Source: Palsa-739 sp035532535 (GTDB lineage: Bacteria; Actinomycetota; Thermoleophilia; Gaiellales; Gaiellaceae). Taken from it: a stretch of 64,000 bases of DNA. A program made the position numbers and the translations under genes. This document shows, piece after piece, positions 16,167-24,438 of the stretch (the stretch's first letter is position 1; every line of letters begins with the position of its first letter). Location of the stretch: the NCBI GenBank assembly GCA_035532535.1, contig DATKQT010000034.1, positions 1 through 64,000 on the forward strand. The letters run 5' to 3'. The notes under the pieces are model-generated. The model ran no database searches. It had not been told where the DNA came from and saw only the letters and a program-made list of their open reading frames with translations.

Positions 16167-18391
16167 GCCCGCAGCTCGGCGTCGAATCGCTCACGCAGAG
16201 CGTCGACGATCCGCGTGCGCAACACCGCCGCGTCTTCGTCGGTCAGCGTCCGCTCGTGCGATCCGAAGGCAACCCGGAAGGCGACCGAGCGCCTGCCTGC
16301 CCCGATCTGCACGCCGCGATATTCGTCGAACACCGCAACGTCACGCAGCTCCGGCTGTCCAGCCGCGCGGATCGCGGCCGCGAGTGCCGCCGCCGGCACC
16401 TCGTCGTCGACGACGAAGGCGAGATCCTGGCGCAGCTCCGGGAACGGGCTTACGTCGGCCGCGCGCACCGCTTCCGGTGCGGCTGCGACGAGCGCGTCGA
16501 GGTCGAGCTCGAATGCACCCCAGGTTCCGTCGAGCTCCTGGGGATGGAGCTCTCCCAGCCAGCCTTCCGCCGTCCGAGCTGCCTTGCCCGGATGGAGGAA
16601 CGGCTCCGACGTCCGCTCGTACGACGGCTCCAGCTTCAGGGTCGCATACACCTGCTCGACCGCCCACTTTGCCTCGGCGATGCCGCCTTCGATGACGCCT
16701 GCGACATGCCGGCGTTCCTCCGGGCCACCGAAGACGCGCGCGATCTCGAACAGTGCGATGCCGGCGTTGCCGACGGAGACGTTCAGGCGCGCAGCCTCGA
16801 TCAGGTTCGGCGCGATCGCTTGACGCAACACGACCGTGTCGGCGGTGACCGGGAAGCTCGGCGTGTACGCCTCCGCGAAGCCGGAACCGACAAGAACGTC
16901 CTCGACGACGCGGCGGATCTTCTGCTCACGCGTCAGGCGGCCGAAGCTGACGTCCTTCTCCGGCAGCGTGAACGGGATCTCGCTCAGCTCGAAGCGCGCG
17001 ACTTCCTCGATCAGATCGATCTCGCGCGTAATGTCGCGCGCGCGCCACGTCGGCACGCGGTAGCCCGCGCCGTCCGGCTCGAAGCCGAGCTTGGCGAGGA
17101 TCGTCTCCTGCCGCGCAGGTGCGACGGCAAGACCGAGCTTCGCCGTTGCTCGTTCCGGCCGAAGCGGCACGGTGCGCCTGGGCGGCAGCCCTTCGTGCAC
17201 GTCGGCGCCGCCGGTCCAGCGCGCGCCGGCCAGCTCCACGAGGAGCTGTGTCGCAAGCGTGGCCGCCGGCCCTGCGAGATACGGATCGACGCCCTTCTCC
17301 CAGCGGTTCGAGCCCTCCGTACGGAGTGCGAGCCGCTCGGAGCTGCCCAGGATGCCGACCGGCTCGAAGTTCGCGGCTTCGATCAGGACGTTCGTCGTGC
17401 GCTCCGAAACCTCCGTCTCCTCGCCGCCCATGATCCCGGCGAGCGCGATCGCGCGCTTGGCGTCGGCAATCACGAGATCGGCCGGATCGAGGTTGCGCAT
17501 CGCTCCGTCGAGCGTCTGCAGCTTCTCCGCCTTCTTTGCCCGACGAACGACGATCCGTCCGCCCTCCAGCGTGTCGAAGTCGAAGGCGTGCAACGGGTTG
17601 CCGAGGCCGAGCATGACGTAGTTCGTCACGTCGACGACATTCGAGATCGGGCGCATGCCGGCGTCGCGGATGCGAGCCTGCAGCCAGAACGGCGACGGCC
17701 CGATCGTGATGCCGCGGAACAGCCGGCCGACGTAGCGCGGGCAGCCGGCGTAGTCGTCGATGCGGATGTCGAGCCGCTCGTCTGCGCTACGCGCCGTCGT
17801 TTCAGGATCGGCCTCCGGCAGCGGCAGCAGCTCGCCGTCGAACAGTGCGGCCACCTCGCGCGCGATGCCGTACACCGAGAAGAGATCGGGGCGGTTACCG
17901 GTCAGCTCGATGTCGAGGATCTCCTCGACGAGCGGGAGCACGTCGGCGAGCGGCGTCCCCGGCTCGATCCCGTCGGGGAGCACCATGATCCCCTCGTGGT
18001 CGGTGCCGAGGTCGACCTCGTCCTCGGCGAGGATCATCCCCTCCGACATCTGCCCGCGCAGCTCGCGGCGCTCGAGTGTCAGCCCGTTTGGGAGCGTCGC
18101 GCCGGGGAGCGCAACGGCGACGGTCGCACCGGCGCCGAAGTTCCAGGCACCGCAGACGATCTGCTGCGTCTGGCCGCCTCCGACGTCGACGGTCGTGAGC
18201 TGGAGCCGGTCTGCGTTCGGGTGCTTCTCGGCCGTGAGCACGCGGCCGACCTTGAACCGCGCCGCATCGGCGGGGCCGCGTCGTTCGATCCCGTTCACCT
18301 CGGCAACGGCGACGGAGAAGAGGTCTGCCATCTGGTCCGCCGACGCGTCGAAGCGCACGTACTCCCGCAGCCAGCTCATCGGGACTTTCAT
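16163..18391 (-). CDS. pheT: phenylalanine--tRNA ligase beta subunit
   Basis: A 742-residue subunit. The N-terminus MKVPMSWLREYV leads into an EMAP/tRNA-binding OB fold (KVGRVLTAEKHPNADRLQ) at about 40-150, then the B3/B4 domain with DVTNYVMLGLGNPLHAFDFD, B5, the catalytic-like core and a C-terminal FDX-ACB anticodon-binding domain (FPELRQDLAFVVD to the end). It forms an alpha2-beta2 enzyme with PheS. ATG at 18391 overlaps the pheS stop (ATGA). Confidence 0.96.
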   Translation of the reverse strand: MKVPMSWLREYVRFDASADQMADLFSVAVAEVNGIERRGPADAARFKVGRVLTAEKHPNADRLQLTTVDVGGGQTQQIVCGAWNFGAGATVAVALPGATLPNGLTLERRELRGQMSEGMILAEDEVDLGTDHEGIMVLPDGIEPGTPLADVLPLVEEILDIELTGNRPDLFSVYGIAREVAALFDGELLPLPEADPETTARSADERLDIRIDDYAGCPRYVGRLFRGITIGPSPFWLQARIRDAGMRPISNVVDVTNYVMLGLGNPLHAFDFDTLEGGRIVVRRAKKAEKLQTLDGAMRNLDPADLVIADAKRAIALAGIMGGEETEVSERTTNVLIEAANFEPVGILGSSERLALRTEGSNRWEKGVDPYLAGPAATLATQLLVELAGARWTGGADVHEGLPPRRTVPLRPERATAKLGLAVAPARQETILAKLGFEPDGAGYRVPTWRARDITREIDLIEEVARFELSEIPFTLPEKDVSFGRLTREQKIRRVVEDVLVGSGFAEAYTPSFPVTADTVVLRQAIAPNLIEAARLNVSVGNAGIALFEIARVFGGPEERRHVAGVIEGGIAEAKWAVEQVYATLKLEPSYERTSEPFLHPGKAARTAEGWLGELHPQELDGTWGAFELDLDALVAAAPEAVRAADVSPFPELRQDLAFVVDDEVPAAALAAAIRAAGQPELRDVAVFDEYRGVQIGAGRRSVAFRVAFGSHERTLTDEDAAVLRTRIVDALRERFDAELRA

Positions 18392-19404
18392 CAGAACTGC
18401 CTCAGGAAGCGCAGGTCGTCTTCCCAGAACGGCCTGATCGTCGGGATGTCGTAGCGGAGTTGCGCCGTGCGCTCGAGCCCCAGGCCGAACGCGAAGCCGC
18501 TCCACTCGTCAGGGTCGAGGCCGACGTTCAACAGGACCTGCGGGTCGACCATGCCGCAGCCACCGATCTCGATCCAGCCGGAGAACTTGCACGTCGCGCA
18601 GCCCTCGCCGCCGCACACGCCGCAGGAGACGTCTGGCTCCATCGACGGCTCGGTGAAGGGGAAGTAGTTCGTGCGGAAGCGGACGCGCCGGTCCTCGCCG
18701 AAGAGCGCGCGCATGACGTGCAGCAGGGTCCCTTTCAGATCGGCCATGGTTATGTGCCGGTCGACGGCGAGGCCCTCGAACTGGTGGAAGATCGGAAAGT
18801 GCGTCTGATTGATCGCGTCGCGGCGGTACACGCGGCCGATCGAGACCATGTAGATCGGCGGCTTCCGCTCCTCCATGGCGTGGATCTGCGACGCGGAGGT
18901 CTCCGTTCGGAGGACCCGGTTCGCGCCGAGGAAGTACGTGTCGCGCGGCGAGCGCGCCGGGTGCCACTCCGGGAACGCGAGCTTGTCGAAGTTGTACTCA
19001 AGGGTCTCGACCTCGCGGTCGTCGCGGATCTCGTAGCCGAGACCGATGAAGGCGTCCTCGACGTCGCGGCGGATCTGCGTCGTCGGGTGCAGATGCCCGC
19101 GCGGGCGCGCGTGAACCTCGCCGAGGAGCTCCGCCGGGAGCGTGACGTCCACGCGCTCGGAGGAGAGCTTCGCGTCGAGCTCGGCGCGCTCGAGCTCGGC
19201 CTGGCGGACCGCGACCGCGAGCTCGATCGCCTCGCGGGCCGCGTTGAGCGCCATCCCGGTCTCCCGGTCGCGAACCTCGCGCAGGGCGAGCTTGAGCTCG
19301 CTCTTCCGTCCGAGATACTTCACGCGCGCCTCGTCGAGGTCGGCGAGCACTGTCGCGGACGCGATCGCGCCCAGCGCGTCCTGCTGGAGCGCCTCCGTGT
19401 CCAC
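18391..19404 (-). CDS. pheS: phenylalanine--tRNA ligase alpha subunit
   Basis: A 337-residue catalytic subunit. A coiled-coil N-terminal arm (1-85) precedes the class II core with HPTTQIRRDVEDAFIGLGYE (motif 1), FRTNYFPFTEPS (motif 2) and GFAFGLGLERTAQLRYDI (motif 3). A four-cysteine insertion, CGVCGGEGCATCKFSGW, follows motif 2 and resembles the putative Zn knuckle of many bacterial PheS proteins. I prefer GTG 19404 because the ATG at 19428 would overlap the start codon of the divergent methyltransferase gene. Confidence 0.96.
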   Translation of the reverse strand: MDTEALQQDALGAIASATVLADLDEARVKYLGRKSELKLALREVRDRETGMALNAAREAIELAVAVRQAELERAELDAKLSSERVDVTLPAELLGEVHARPRGHLHPTTQIRRDVEDAFIGLGYEIRDDREVETLEYNFDKLAFPEWHPARSPRDTYFLGANRVLRTETSASQIHAMEERKPPIYMVSIGRVYRRDAINQTHFPIFHQFEGLAVDRHITMADLKGTLLHVMRALFGEDRRVRFRTNYFPFTEPSMEPDVSCGVCGGEGCATCKFSGWIEIGGCGMVDPQVLLNVGLDPDEWSGFAFGLGLERTAQLRYDIPTIRPFWEDDLRFLRQF

Positions 19405-19426
19405 GCGGCGACTGTATCTATATGGC

Positions 19427-20128
19427 ATGAGCTCTTACGACCCCATCGCGCGGCTCTACGACGCCTGGAGCACCGGGGTCGTCGAGGACATCGGCTTCTA
19501 CGTCGACGAGGCGCTCGCGTCCGGAGGTCCCGTGGTCGAGCTCGGCGTCGGCACCGGACGCATCGCCATCCCGACGGCCGGCGCCGGCGTGCACGTCATC
19601 GGCGTCGACTCCTCCGCGGGGATGCTCGCCGTGTGCGCCGAGGAGGCGCGCCGTGCCGGCGTCGCCGAGCGGCTCGACCTGCGGCAGGGAGACCTGCGGC
19701 GCCCTCCGGTCGAGGAACGCGTCCCGCTCGTCACCTGTCCGTTTCGGGCATACCTGCATCTCAGCTCCGACGAGGAGCGCCTCCAGGCTCTCCGCGCCGC
19801 CCGCGACCTGCTCCTCCCGGACGGCCGGCTCGTCTTCGACGTCTTCGCCCCGTCGAACGAGGACATCGAGGAGACACACGGCCTCTGGCTCGAGCGCGAG
19901 CCGGGCATCTTCGAGCGGGCGGACTGGGATCGCCGAGAGCAGACGCTGACGCTCTCGGTGCGCGGCGAGCGCGGCGAATCCTCGATGACGTTGTGGTGGC
20001 TCGAGCCGCAGCGCTGGCAAGCGCTCCTTGCCGAAGCAGGCTTCGCGGTGGACGCGTGTTACGGCTGGTTCGACCGGCGTCCGTACGACGGCGGCGAAGA
20101 CACCGTGTGGATCGGGCGTCGAACCTGA
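19427..20128 (+). CDS. class I SAM-dependent methyltransferase
   Basis: A 233-residue Rossmann methyltransferase. The SAM-binding motif I is VVELGVGTGRIAIP, motif post-I is VIGVDSSAGMLAV, and ADLRQGD-like and LLLPDGRLVFDVF blocks (motifs II-III) follow. No substrate-specific domain is visible; the C-terminus resembles small-molecule methyltransferases of the Methyltransf_25 type. The start lies divergent from pheS. Confidence 0.85.
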   Translation: MSSYDPIARLYDAWSTGVVEDIGFYVDEALASGGPVVELGVGTGRIAIPTAGAGVHVIGVDSSAGMLAVCAEEARRAGVAERLDLRQGDLRRPPVEERVPLVTCPFRAYLHLSSDEERLQALRAARDLLLPDGRLVFDVFAPSNEDIEETHGLWLEREPGIFERADWDRREQTLTLSVRGERGESSMTLWWLEPQRWQALLAEAGFAVDACYGWFDRRPYDGGEDTVWIGRRT

Positions 20129-20166
20129 TGTGTGCAAATAGCGGACAATTTCGTTGTGGTGTCCCC

Positions 20167-20195
20167 TTGACCGCCATGTGGTGACACCGTAGGTT
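20167..20195 (+). promoter_or_regulatory. sigma70-type promoter for the 20.2-kb RNA
   Basis: TTGACC (20167-20172), 17-bp spacer, TAGGTT (20190-20195). The -35 matches five of six consensus bases; the -10 keeps the most conserved T, A and final T. The predicted transcription start (about 20201-20203) coincides with the first bases of the closing helix of the RNA described next, which supports both calls. An inverted repeat GGTGTC/GACACC flanks and overlaps the -35. Confidence 0.5.
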
Positions 20196-20201
20196 TCCTC
20201 T

Positions 20202-20360
20202 TGCGCCAAGCACGGAGCGGAACTAGGTCGAAACCCCGACCGAGCGGCACTACGAAGAGGGGGCAACCCCGAGATCGGAAGGCCGGTTGGACGAGGTAGA
20301 CGAAACCGCCACCGGCTTGGCGAATCTTTTGGTCCGGCCCCGGGAAACCGGGGCCGGACC
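20202..20360 (+). ncRNA. unassigned structured non-coding RNA
   Basis: No protein is encoded here, but the sequence folds well by eye. CGCCAAG (20204-20210) pairs with CTTGGCG (20316-20322), closing a multibranch loop. Inside are hairpins GGTCG/CGACC (20226-20241), GGGG-GCAA-CCCC with a GNRA tetraloop (20259-20270) and CCGGT/ACCGG (20283-20315) stacked directly on the closing helix. A TCTTTT run and then a 13-bp GAAA-capped hairpin follow. A good promoter ends six bases upstream. I could not match it to tmRNA, SRP, RNase P, 6S or a known riboswitch, and no plus-strand gene lies downstream. Confidence 0.6.
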
Positions 20361-20365
20361 CTTTA
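20331..20365 (+). terminator. strong hairpin terminator, possibly shared
   Basis: A perfect 13-bp stem GGTCCGGCCCCGG / CCGGGGCCGGACC around a GAAA loop, preceded by TTTT and followed by CTTTAT. It ends the structured RNA on the plus strand and lies immediately beyond the stop of the convergent TrmH-like gene on the minus strand. The U-run is short, so efficiency is uncertain. Confidence 0.7.
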
Positions 20366-21031
20366 TGAGGGTCGGCGCGCGAGCTCGTACAGCGCGAGCG
20401 TGCCGGCCATCGCGACGTTCAGCGACTCCGCGCCGCCCGCGATCGGAATCGTCACCGTCGCGTCGCAGCGCGCGAGCATCTCCTCTGGCAGCCCCTCCCG
20501 CTCCGCACCGAGCACAAAGACCACGTCTCCGGTCAGGTCGACGTCCGCCGGCGGCTCGCCGCCGCGCGGGACGAACGCGATCCGACGCCCTGCCGGCTCG
20601 TCGAACCCGGCGAGCGGCACGCGGAAGATCGATCCCATCGACGCCCGCAACGCCTTCGGCCCGGTCGGATCCGCGCAGCCGGCCGAGAGCGCAACACCCG
20701 CGCCGAACGCGTCGGCGGCGCGGATGAGCGTCCCGACGTTCCCGGGATCGGCGACGTGCCAGAGCGCGAGCGTCGCAGCCCGCGTCCCTCGCGGCAGATC
20801 CTCGCGCCGGTAGATCGCGATCACCCGCGGCGGGTGCGCGAGCGTCGACACCTCCGCGAGCAGCGCGGCCTCGACCGACTCCCCCGCGACGAGCAGGTCG
20901 ACCGGCTCGATCTCCGCCGCCTCCACGAGATCCTCCCCCTCGACGACGAAGAGGCCGAGCTTGTCGCGCCAGCGCCGGTCTCGGAGCTTGCGGACGAGCT
21001 TCAGCCTCTCGTTGTCGCGCGAGGTGATCAG
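20363..21031 (-). CDS. TrmH/SpoU family RNA 2'-O-methyltransferase (CTG start proposed)
   Basis: A SPOUT methyltransferase of about 222 residues. The C-terminal knot carries LWHVADPGNVGTLIRAADAF (motif 1), FVLGAEREGLP (motif 2) and IPIAGGAESLNVAMAGTL (motif 3). The first standard start (GTG 20926) would remove the conserved N-terminal substrate-binding segment. The same frame upstream encodes ITSRDNERLKLVRKLRDRRW and then LGLFVVEGEDLVEAA. A CTG precedes ITSRDN exactly where homologues start, 4 bp after the rplT stop, with no ATG/GTG/TTG in frame. An rRNA or tRNA target is likely. Confidence 0.88.
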   Translation of the reverse strand: MITSRDNERLKLVRKLRDRRWRDKLGLFVVEGEDLVEAAEIEPVDLLVAGESVEAALLAEVSTLAHPPRVIAIYRREDLPRGTRAATLALWHVADPGNVGTLIRAADAFGAGVALSAGCADPTGPKALRASMGSIFRVPLAGFDEPAGRRIAFVPRGGEPPADVDLTGDVVFVLGAEREGLPEEMLARCDATVTIPIAGGAESLNVAMAGTLALYELARRPS

Positions 21032-21035
21032 GTGA

Positions 21036-21395
21036 TCAGGCTTCGAGCGCGGCCTTCGCCTGCGTGGCGATGGCCTCGAACGCGGCCGGATCGCTCACCG
21101 CGAGGTCTGCGAGCACCTTGCGGTCGAGCTCGATACCGGCCTTGTTGCAGCCGTTGACGAACTGGTTGTACGACAGCCCGTGCATGCGGGCGGCTGCGTT
21201 GATCCGGGTGATCCAGAGCCGGCGGAACGTCCGCTTCTTGTTCTTCCGGTCGCGGTAGGCGTAGACGAGCGAGTGCTCGACCTGCTCCTTGGCGTAGCGG
21301 TAGTGGGAGTTCTTGAGGCCCCAGTACCCCTTCGCCTGCCCGAGGACCTTGCGGCGCTTCTTCTGCGCGCTGACCGATCGCTTGACTCTCGGCAT
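21036..21395 (-). CDS. rplT: 50S ribosomal protein L20
   Basis: A 119-residue protein of standard length. It begins MPRVKRSVSAQKKRRKVL, followed by AKGYWGLKNSHYRYAKEQV, the long basic helix DRKNKKRTFRRLWITRINAA, and NGCNKAGIELDRKVLADLA. It binds 23S rRNA early in 50S assembly and in many bacteria represses its own operon. It follows rpmI by 2 bp in the conserved infC-rpmI-rplT order. Confidence 0.98.
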   Translation of the reverse strand: MPRVKRSVSAQKKRRKVLGQAKGYWGLKNSHYRYAKEQVEHSLVYAYRDRKNKKRTFRRLWITRINAAARMHGLSYNQFVNGCNKAGIELDRKVLADLAVSDPAAFEAIATQAKAALEA

Positions 21396-21397
21396 GG

Positions 21398-21595
21398 CTA
21401 ACGGATCCCCAGCATCTTCTTGAGGGCGCTCCGGTCGGAACCGGCGAGCTCGACGTCCTTGCGGAAGGACCGCCTACGCTTCGACGACTTCTTCTCCAGC
21501 TTGTGGCTCCGCATCGTTGGCCGCCTCAGGATCTTGCCCGTCCCCGTCACCTTGAAGCGCTTCGTCGCTGCGCTGCGTGTTTTCGTCTTCGGCAT
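21398..21595 (-). CDS. rpmI: 50S ribosomal protein L35
   Basis: A 65-residue basic protein: MPKTKTRSAATKRFKVTGTG at the N-terminus, then SHKLEKKSSKRRRSFRK and a C-terminal KKMLGIR. Length and sequence are typical. The first 122 bp of this gene overlap, in another frame, the 3' end of infC. Confidence 0.97.
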   Translation of the reverse strand: MPKTKTRSAATKRFKVTGTGKILRRPTMRSHKLEKKSSKRRRSFRKDVELAGSDRSALKKMLGIR

Positions 21596-22163
21596 CTCGT
21601 TTCACTCCTGCGTTCTTCGTTGGGCCCAGCACCATCACCATGTTCCGTCCGTCGAGGAGCGGCTGTGACTCGATCAGCCCGATCTCCTTGACGTCGTCGG
21701 CGAGGCGAAGGAGGAGGTCCCGACCGCGTTCCGGATGGGTCGTCTCTCGACCGCGGAACATGATCGTCACCTTGACCTTCGCGCGCTGGTTCAGAAATCG
21801 CTCGACGTGCCCCTTCTTGGTGTTGTAGTCGTGGATCCCGATCTTCGGGCGGAGCTTGATCTCCTTGACCTGGATCTGGCTCTGGTGCTTCCGAGCCTGC
21901 TTCGCCTTCTGCTCCTGCTCGTACTTGTATTTCCCGTAGTCCATGACCTTCGCCACCGGCGGGTCGGCCTGCGCTGCCACCTCGACGAGGTCGAGGTTCT
22001 TCGCATAGGCGTACTCACGGGCGTCGTCGGAGGTCTTGATTCCGAGCTGAGCGCCGTCGTCGTCGATCAGACGGACACGGGGGACCCTGATGGCGTCGTT
22101 GATGCGCGTCGTATCCCGGTTGCTGGGACGGACGGGCTCGATCGGCCGGCGCCTGGGCCTCAA
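21474..22163 (-). CDS. infC: translation initiation factor IF-3 with acidic C-terminal tail
   Basis: A 229-residue protein. The N domain (RINDAIRVPRVRLIDDDGAQ) and linker (MDYGKYKYEQEQKAKQARK) lead to a C domain containing VKEIKLRPKIGIHDYNTK and TIMFRGRE. Normal IF-3 would end near MVMVLGPTKN (about residue 182); about 45 acidic residues follow and are encoded in a frame that overlaps rpmI. The TTG at 22163 gives a plausible 19-residue lead-in and is the only usual start codon in range. A strong AGGAGGAG lies about 20 bp further upstream, so the true start is uncertain. Confidence 0.93.
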   Translation of the reverse strand: MRPRRRPIEPVRPSNRDTTRINDAIRVPRVRLIDDDGAQLGIKTSDDAREYAYAKNLDLVEVAAQADPPVAKVMDYGKYKYEQEQKAKQARKHQSQIQVKEIKLRPKIGIHDYNTKKGHVERFLNQRAKVKVTIMFRGRETTHPERGRDLLLRLADDVKEIGLIESQPLLDGRNMVMVLGPTKNAGVKRDAEDENTQRSDEALQGDGDGQDPEAANDAEPQAGEEVVEA

Positions 22164-22212
22164 AGGCAGATCACCAAGTGGGGCTTACTCCTCCTCGTTT
22201 CGATCACAGAAC

Positions 22213-22238
22213 ACAGAAAAGCCGCTGCATGCAGCGGC
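22213..22238 (-). terminator. hairpin plus U-run between thrS and infC (terminator or attenuator)
   Basis: On the minus strand GCCGCTG-CATG-CAGCGGC (22238-22221) is followed directly by TTTTCTGTGTTCTGT. This is a textbook intrinsic terminator fold placed 50 bp before infC. It could end thrS transcripts or act as an attenuator controlling infC-rpmI-rplT, as ribosomal protein and IF-3 operons often have leader control. Confidence 0.75.
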
Positions 22239-22328
22239 CCCGATCCTCGTCGCTTCCGACTCGGTTGAACCCCGCGCGAGCACGCTGGCCCGGGAGGTGA
22301 GGAACGGGTCCGCTCCTGCTTTTCAGGA

Positions 22329-24215
22329 CTACAGGGTAGCAAGCTTCGTGACGAAATCGGCAAGGCTGAGCGTTTCCTGCTCGCCGCCGCGCCCGCGGAC
22401 GGCCAGGCTCTCCTCGCTCTCGCGGTCGCCGTAGACGACGACGTAGGGGATCTTCTCCATCTCGGCCGTCCGGATCCGCTTGCCGATCGTCTCGGTCGGC
22501 TCCCCCACGTCCACGCGGTAGCCGGCCTCGCGCAGCCGAAGCGCGATGGTCTGCGCGCCGTCGTGGTGGGCCTCGCCGACGGGGAGGATCCGGACCTGGA
22601 CGGGCGCGAGCCAGAGCGGGAAGGCCCCGCCGTAGTGCTCGATGAGAATGCCGATGAAGCGCTCGAACGAACCGAACAGCGCCCGGTGGATGACGAAGAC
22701 CGCGTGCTCGGCGTTGTCCGCGCCCATGTAGGTGAGGCCGAACCGGGCCGGCATCTGGCGGTCGAGCTGGATCGTCCCGAGCTGCCAGGAGCGCCCCAGC
22801 ACGTCGGTGATGTGCAGGTCGATCTTCGGCCCGTAGAACGAGCCCTCTCCGGCGCCGACGACGTACTCCATGTGGTTCCGCTCGAGGGCGGCCTGCAGCT
22901 CGCCCTCGGAGAAGTCCCACTCCTCGTCGGAGCCGAGCTTGTTCTCCGGCCGCGTCGAGAACTCCGCCCGCGGCTCGAGGCCGAACAGGCCCATGAGGAA
23001 GCGGAGGTAGTCGATGCAGGCGTCGAGCTCCGCCGGAATCTGCTCCTGGGTACAGAAGATGTGCGCGTCGTCCTGGGTGACGTAGCGGACGCGCGTCAGC
23101 CCGTGCAGGGCGCCGGCGAGCTCGTTCCTGTGCAGCGGCGCTGCCTCGGCGTAGCGGATCGGGAGGTCGCGGTAGCTGCGCAAGGCGCTCCCGAACAGGA
23201 GCATGTGCCCGGGGCAGTTCATCGGCTTGATGCCGTACACCTGGTCGTGCTCGAGCGGGATGAGGAACATGCTCTCGCGGAACTTCTCCCAGTGGCCGGA
23301 GGTCTCCCACAGCGCCTTGTCGTAGATGAGGGGCGTCTTTACCTCGAGGTAGCCGCGCTGCGCGTTCTCGCGCCGGCGGAGATCCTCGAGCGTGTTGAAG
23401 ATCGCCATCCCCTTTGGATGCCACAGCGGCGATCCCGGCGAGTGCTCGTCGAAATGAAAGAGGTCGAGCTGGTTCCCGAGCCGGCGGTGGTCGCGCTTGC
23501 GCGCCTCTTCCAGCCGCTCGAGGTATGCGTCGAGATCCTTCTGGTCGTAGAACGCGGTGCCGTAGATGCGCGTGAGCTGCGGCTTCGTCGAGTCGCCGCG
23601 CCAGTACGCGCCGGCGAGGCCGGTGAGCTTCAACGCCTTGATCGGTTTCGAGTTCTGCAGGTGCGGGCCGCGACAGAGATCGATGAAGTCCCCCTGCGTG
23701 TACAGGGAAATGTCTCCCTCGGCGGTGTCGACGAGGTCGAGCTTGTACGGCTCGTTCTCGGCGGCGAACAGCTTCCGCGCTTCGTCGCGGGTGATCTCCT
23801 CGCGCGACCACTCGCGACCCTCTGCGAGCTCGCGCTCGACCTCCGCCTGGATCGTCTCCAGGTCCTCCTCGCGGATCGGCTCCGGGAAGTCGAAGTCGTA
23901 GTAGAAGCCGTTCTCGATCGGCGGCCCGATGGCGACCTTCACGCCCGGGTAGAGACGACGGACTGCTTCCGCCAGCAGATGCGCGGAGGAGTGGCGGAGG
24001 ACGGCGAGCGCGTCCGGGTCGTCCGTGTCGCGGGTGGTCAGAAGTTGGATCCGCTGACCGTCGTCGAGCGGCAACCGCAGGTCCTGCACGCGGCCGTCGA
24101 GCCGCACGAGCACCGCCTGCTCGGCGAGCTTCGGCCCGAGCGCGCGCGCCGCGTCGAGACCGGTCGCACCGTCGGGGAGTTCGAGCTGGGAATCGTCGGG
24201 GAGCACAACCTTCAT
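22329..24215 (-). CDS. thrS: threonine--tRNA ligase
   Basis: A 628-residue class II synthetase. Domains in order: TGS (1-60), editing domain with the Zn-type HSSAHLLAEAV (about 75-85) and YYDFD, then the catalytic core with YLEVKTPLIYD (motif 1), MNCPGHMLLF zinc site, PLHRNELAGALHGLTRVR (motif 2), GRSWQLGTIQLD and HRALFGSFERFI (motif 3), and the anticodon-binding domain to the end. I chose ATG 24215 (MKVVLPDDSQ) over TTG 24224. A hairpin-U terminator lies downstream. Confidence 0.97.
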   Translation of the reverse strand: MKVVLPDDSQLELPDGATGLDAARALGPKLAEQAVLVRLDGRVQDLRLPLDDGQRIQLLTTRDTDDPDALAVLRHSSAHLLAEAVRRLYPGVKVAIGPPIENGFYYDFDFPEPIREEDLETIQAEVERELAEGREWSREEITRDEARKLFAAENEPYKLDLVDTAEGDISLYTQGDFIDLCRGPHLQNSKPIKALKLTGLAGAYWRGDSTKPQLTRIYGTAFYDQKDLDAYLERLEEARKRDHRRLGNQLDLFHFDEHSPGSPLWHPKGMAIFNTLEDLRRRENAQRGYLEVKTPLIYDKALWETSGHWEKFRESMFLIPLEHDQVYGIKPMNCPGHMLLFGSALRSYRDLPIRYAEAAPLHRNELAGALHGLTRVRYVTQDDAHIFCTQEQIPAELDACIDYLRFLMGLFGLEPRAEFSTRPENKLGSDEEWDFSEGELQAALERNHMEYVVGAGEGSFYGPKIDLHITDVLGRSWQLGTIQLDRQMPARFGLTYMGADNAEHAVFVIHRALFGSFERFIGILIEHYGGAFPLWLAPVQVRILPVGEAHHDGAQTIALRLREAGYRVDVGEPTETIGKRIRTAEMEKIPYVVVYGDRESEESLAVRGRGGEQETLSLADFVTKLATL

Positions 24216-24438
24216 GTCGGACAAGGATATTCACGCGCGCGCAGTCGGTTCGCATGTCGTTTGCAACGGCGATTCTGCGGGGATGCATTCACTGCACACG
24301 ATCGGGTTCGGCGGAGGCAGCTTCGAAAAGATTTCCAACTTGCGAAGGAATTTGCGTTGCGGATGATGAAAACGTCCGATGGCAAGCGCATACTGCGCAC
24401 TGTCGTTGCCACCGAACTCGCCCAATAGGAGGAGGCAG

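Noticed and set aside
16256..18454. Long plus-strand open frame opposite pheT
   Set aside because: Antisense artefact; the minus-strand product is an unambiguous PheT.
22563..24428. Long plus-strand open frame (621 codons) opposite thrS
   Set aside because: Antisense frame of a conserved gene in very GC-rich DNA; its translation is Arg/Glu/Val-rich with no recognisable domain.
24216..24438. T-box or riboswitch leader upstream of thrS
   Set aside because: No T-box sequence or specifier hairpin could be found in this divergent 220-bp region; promoters are not clear either.
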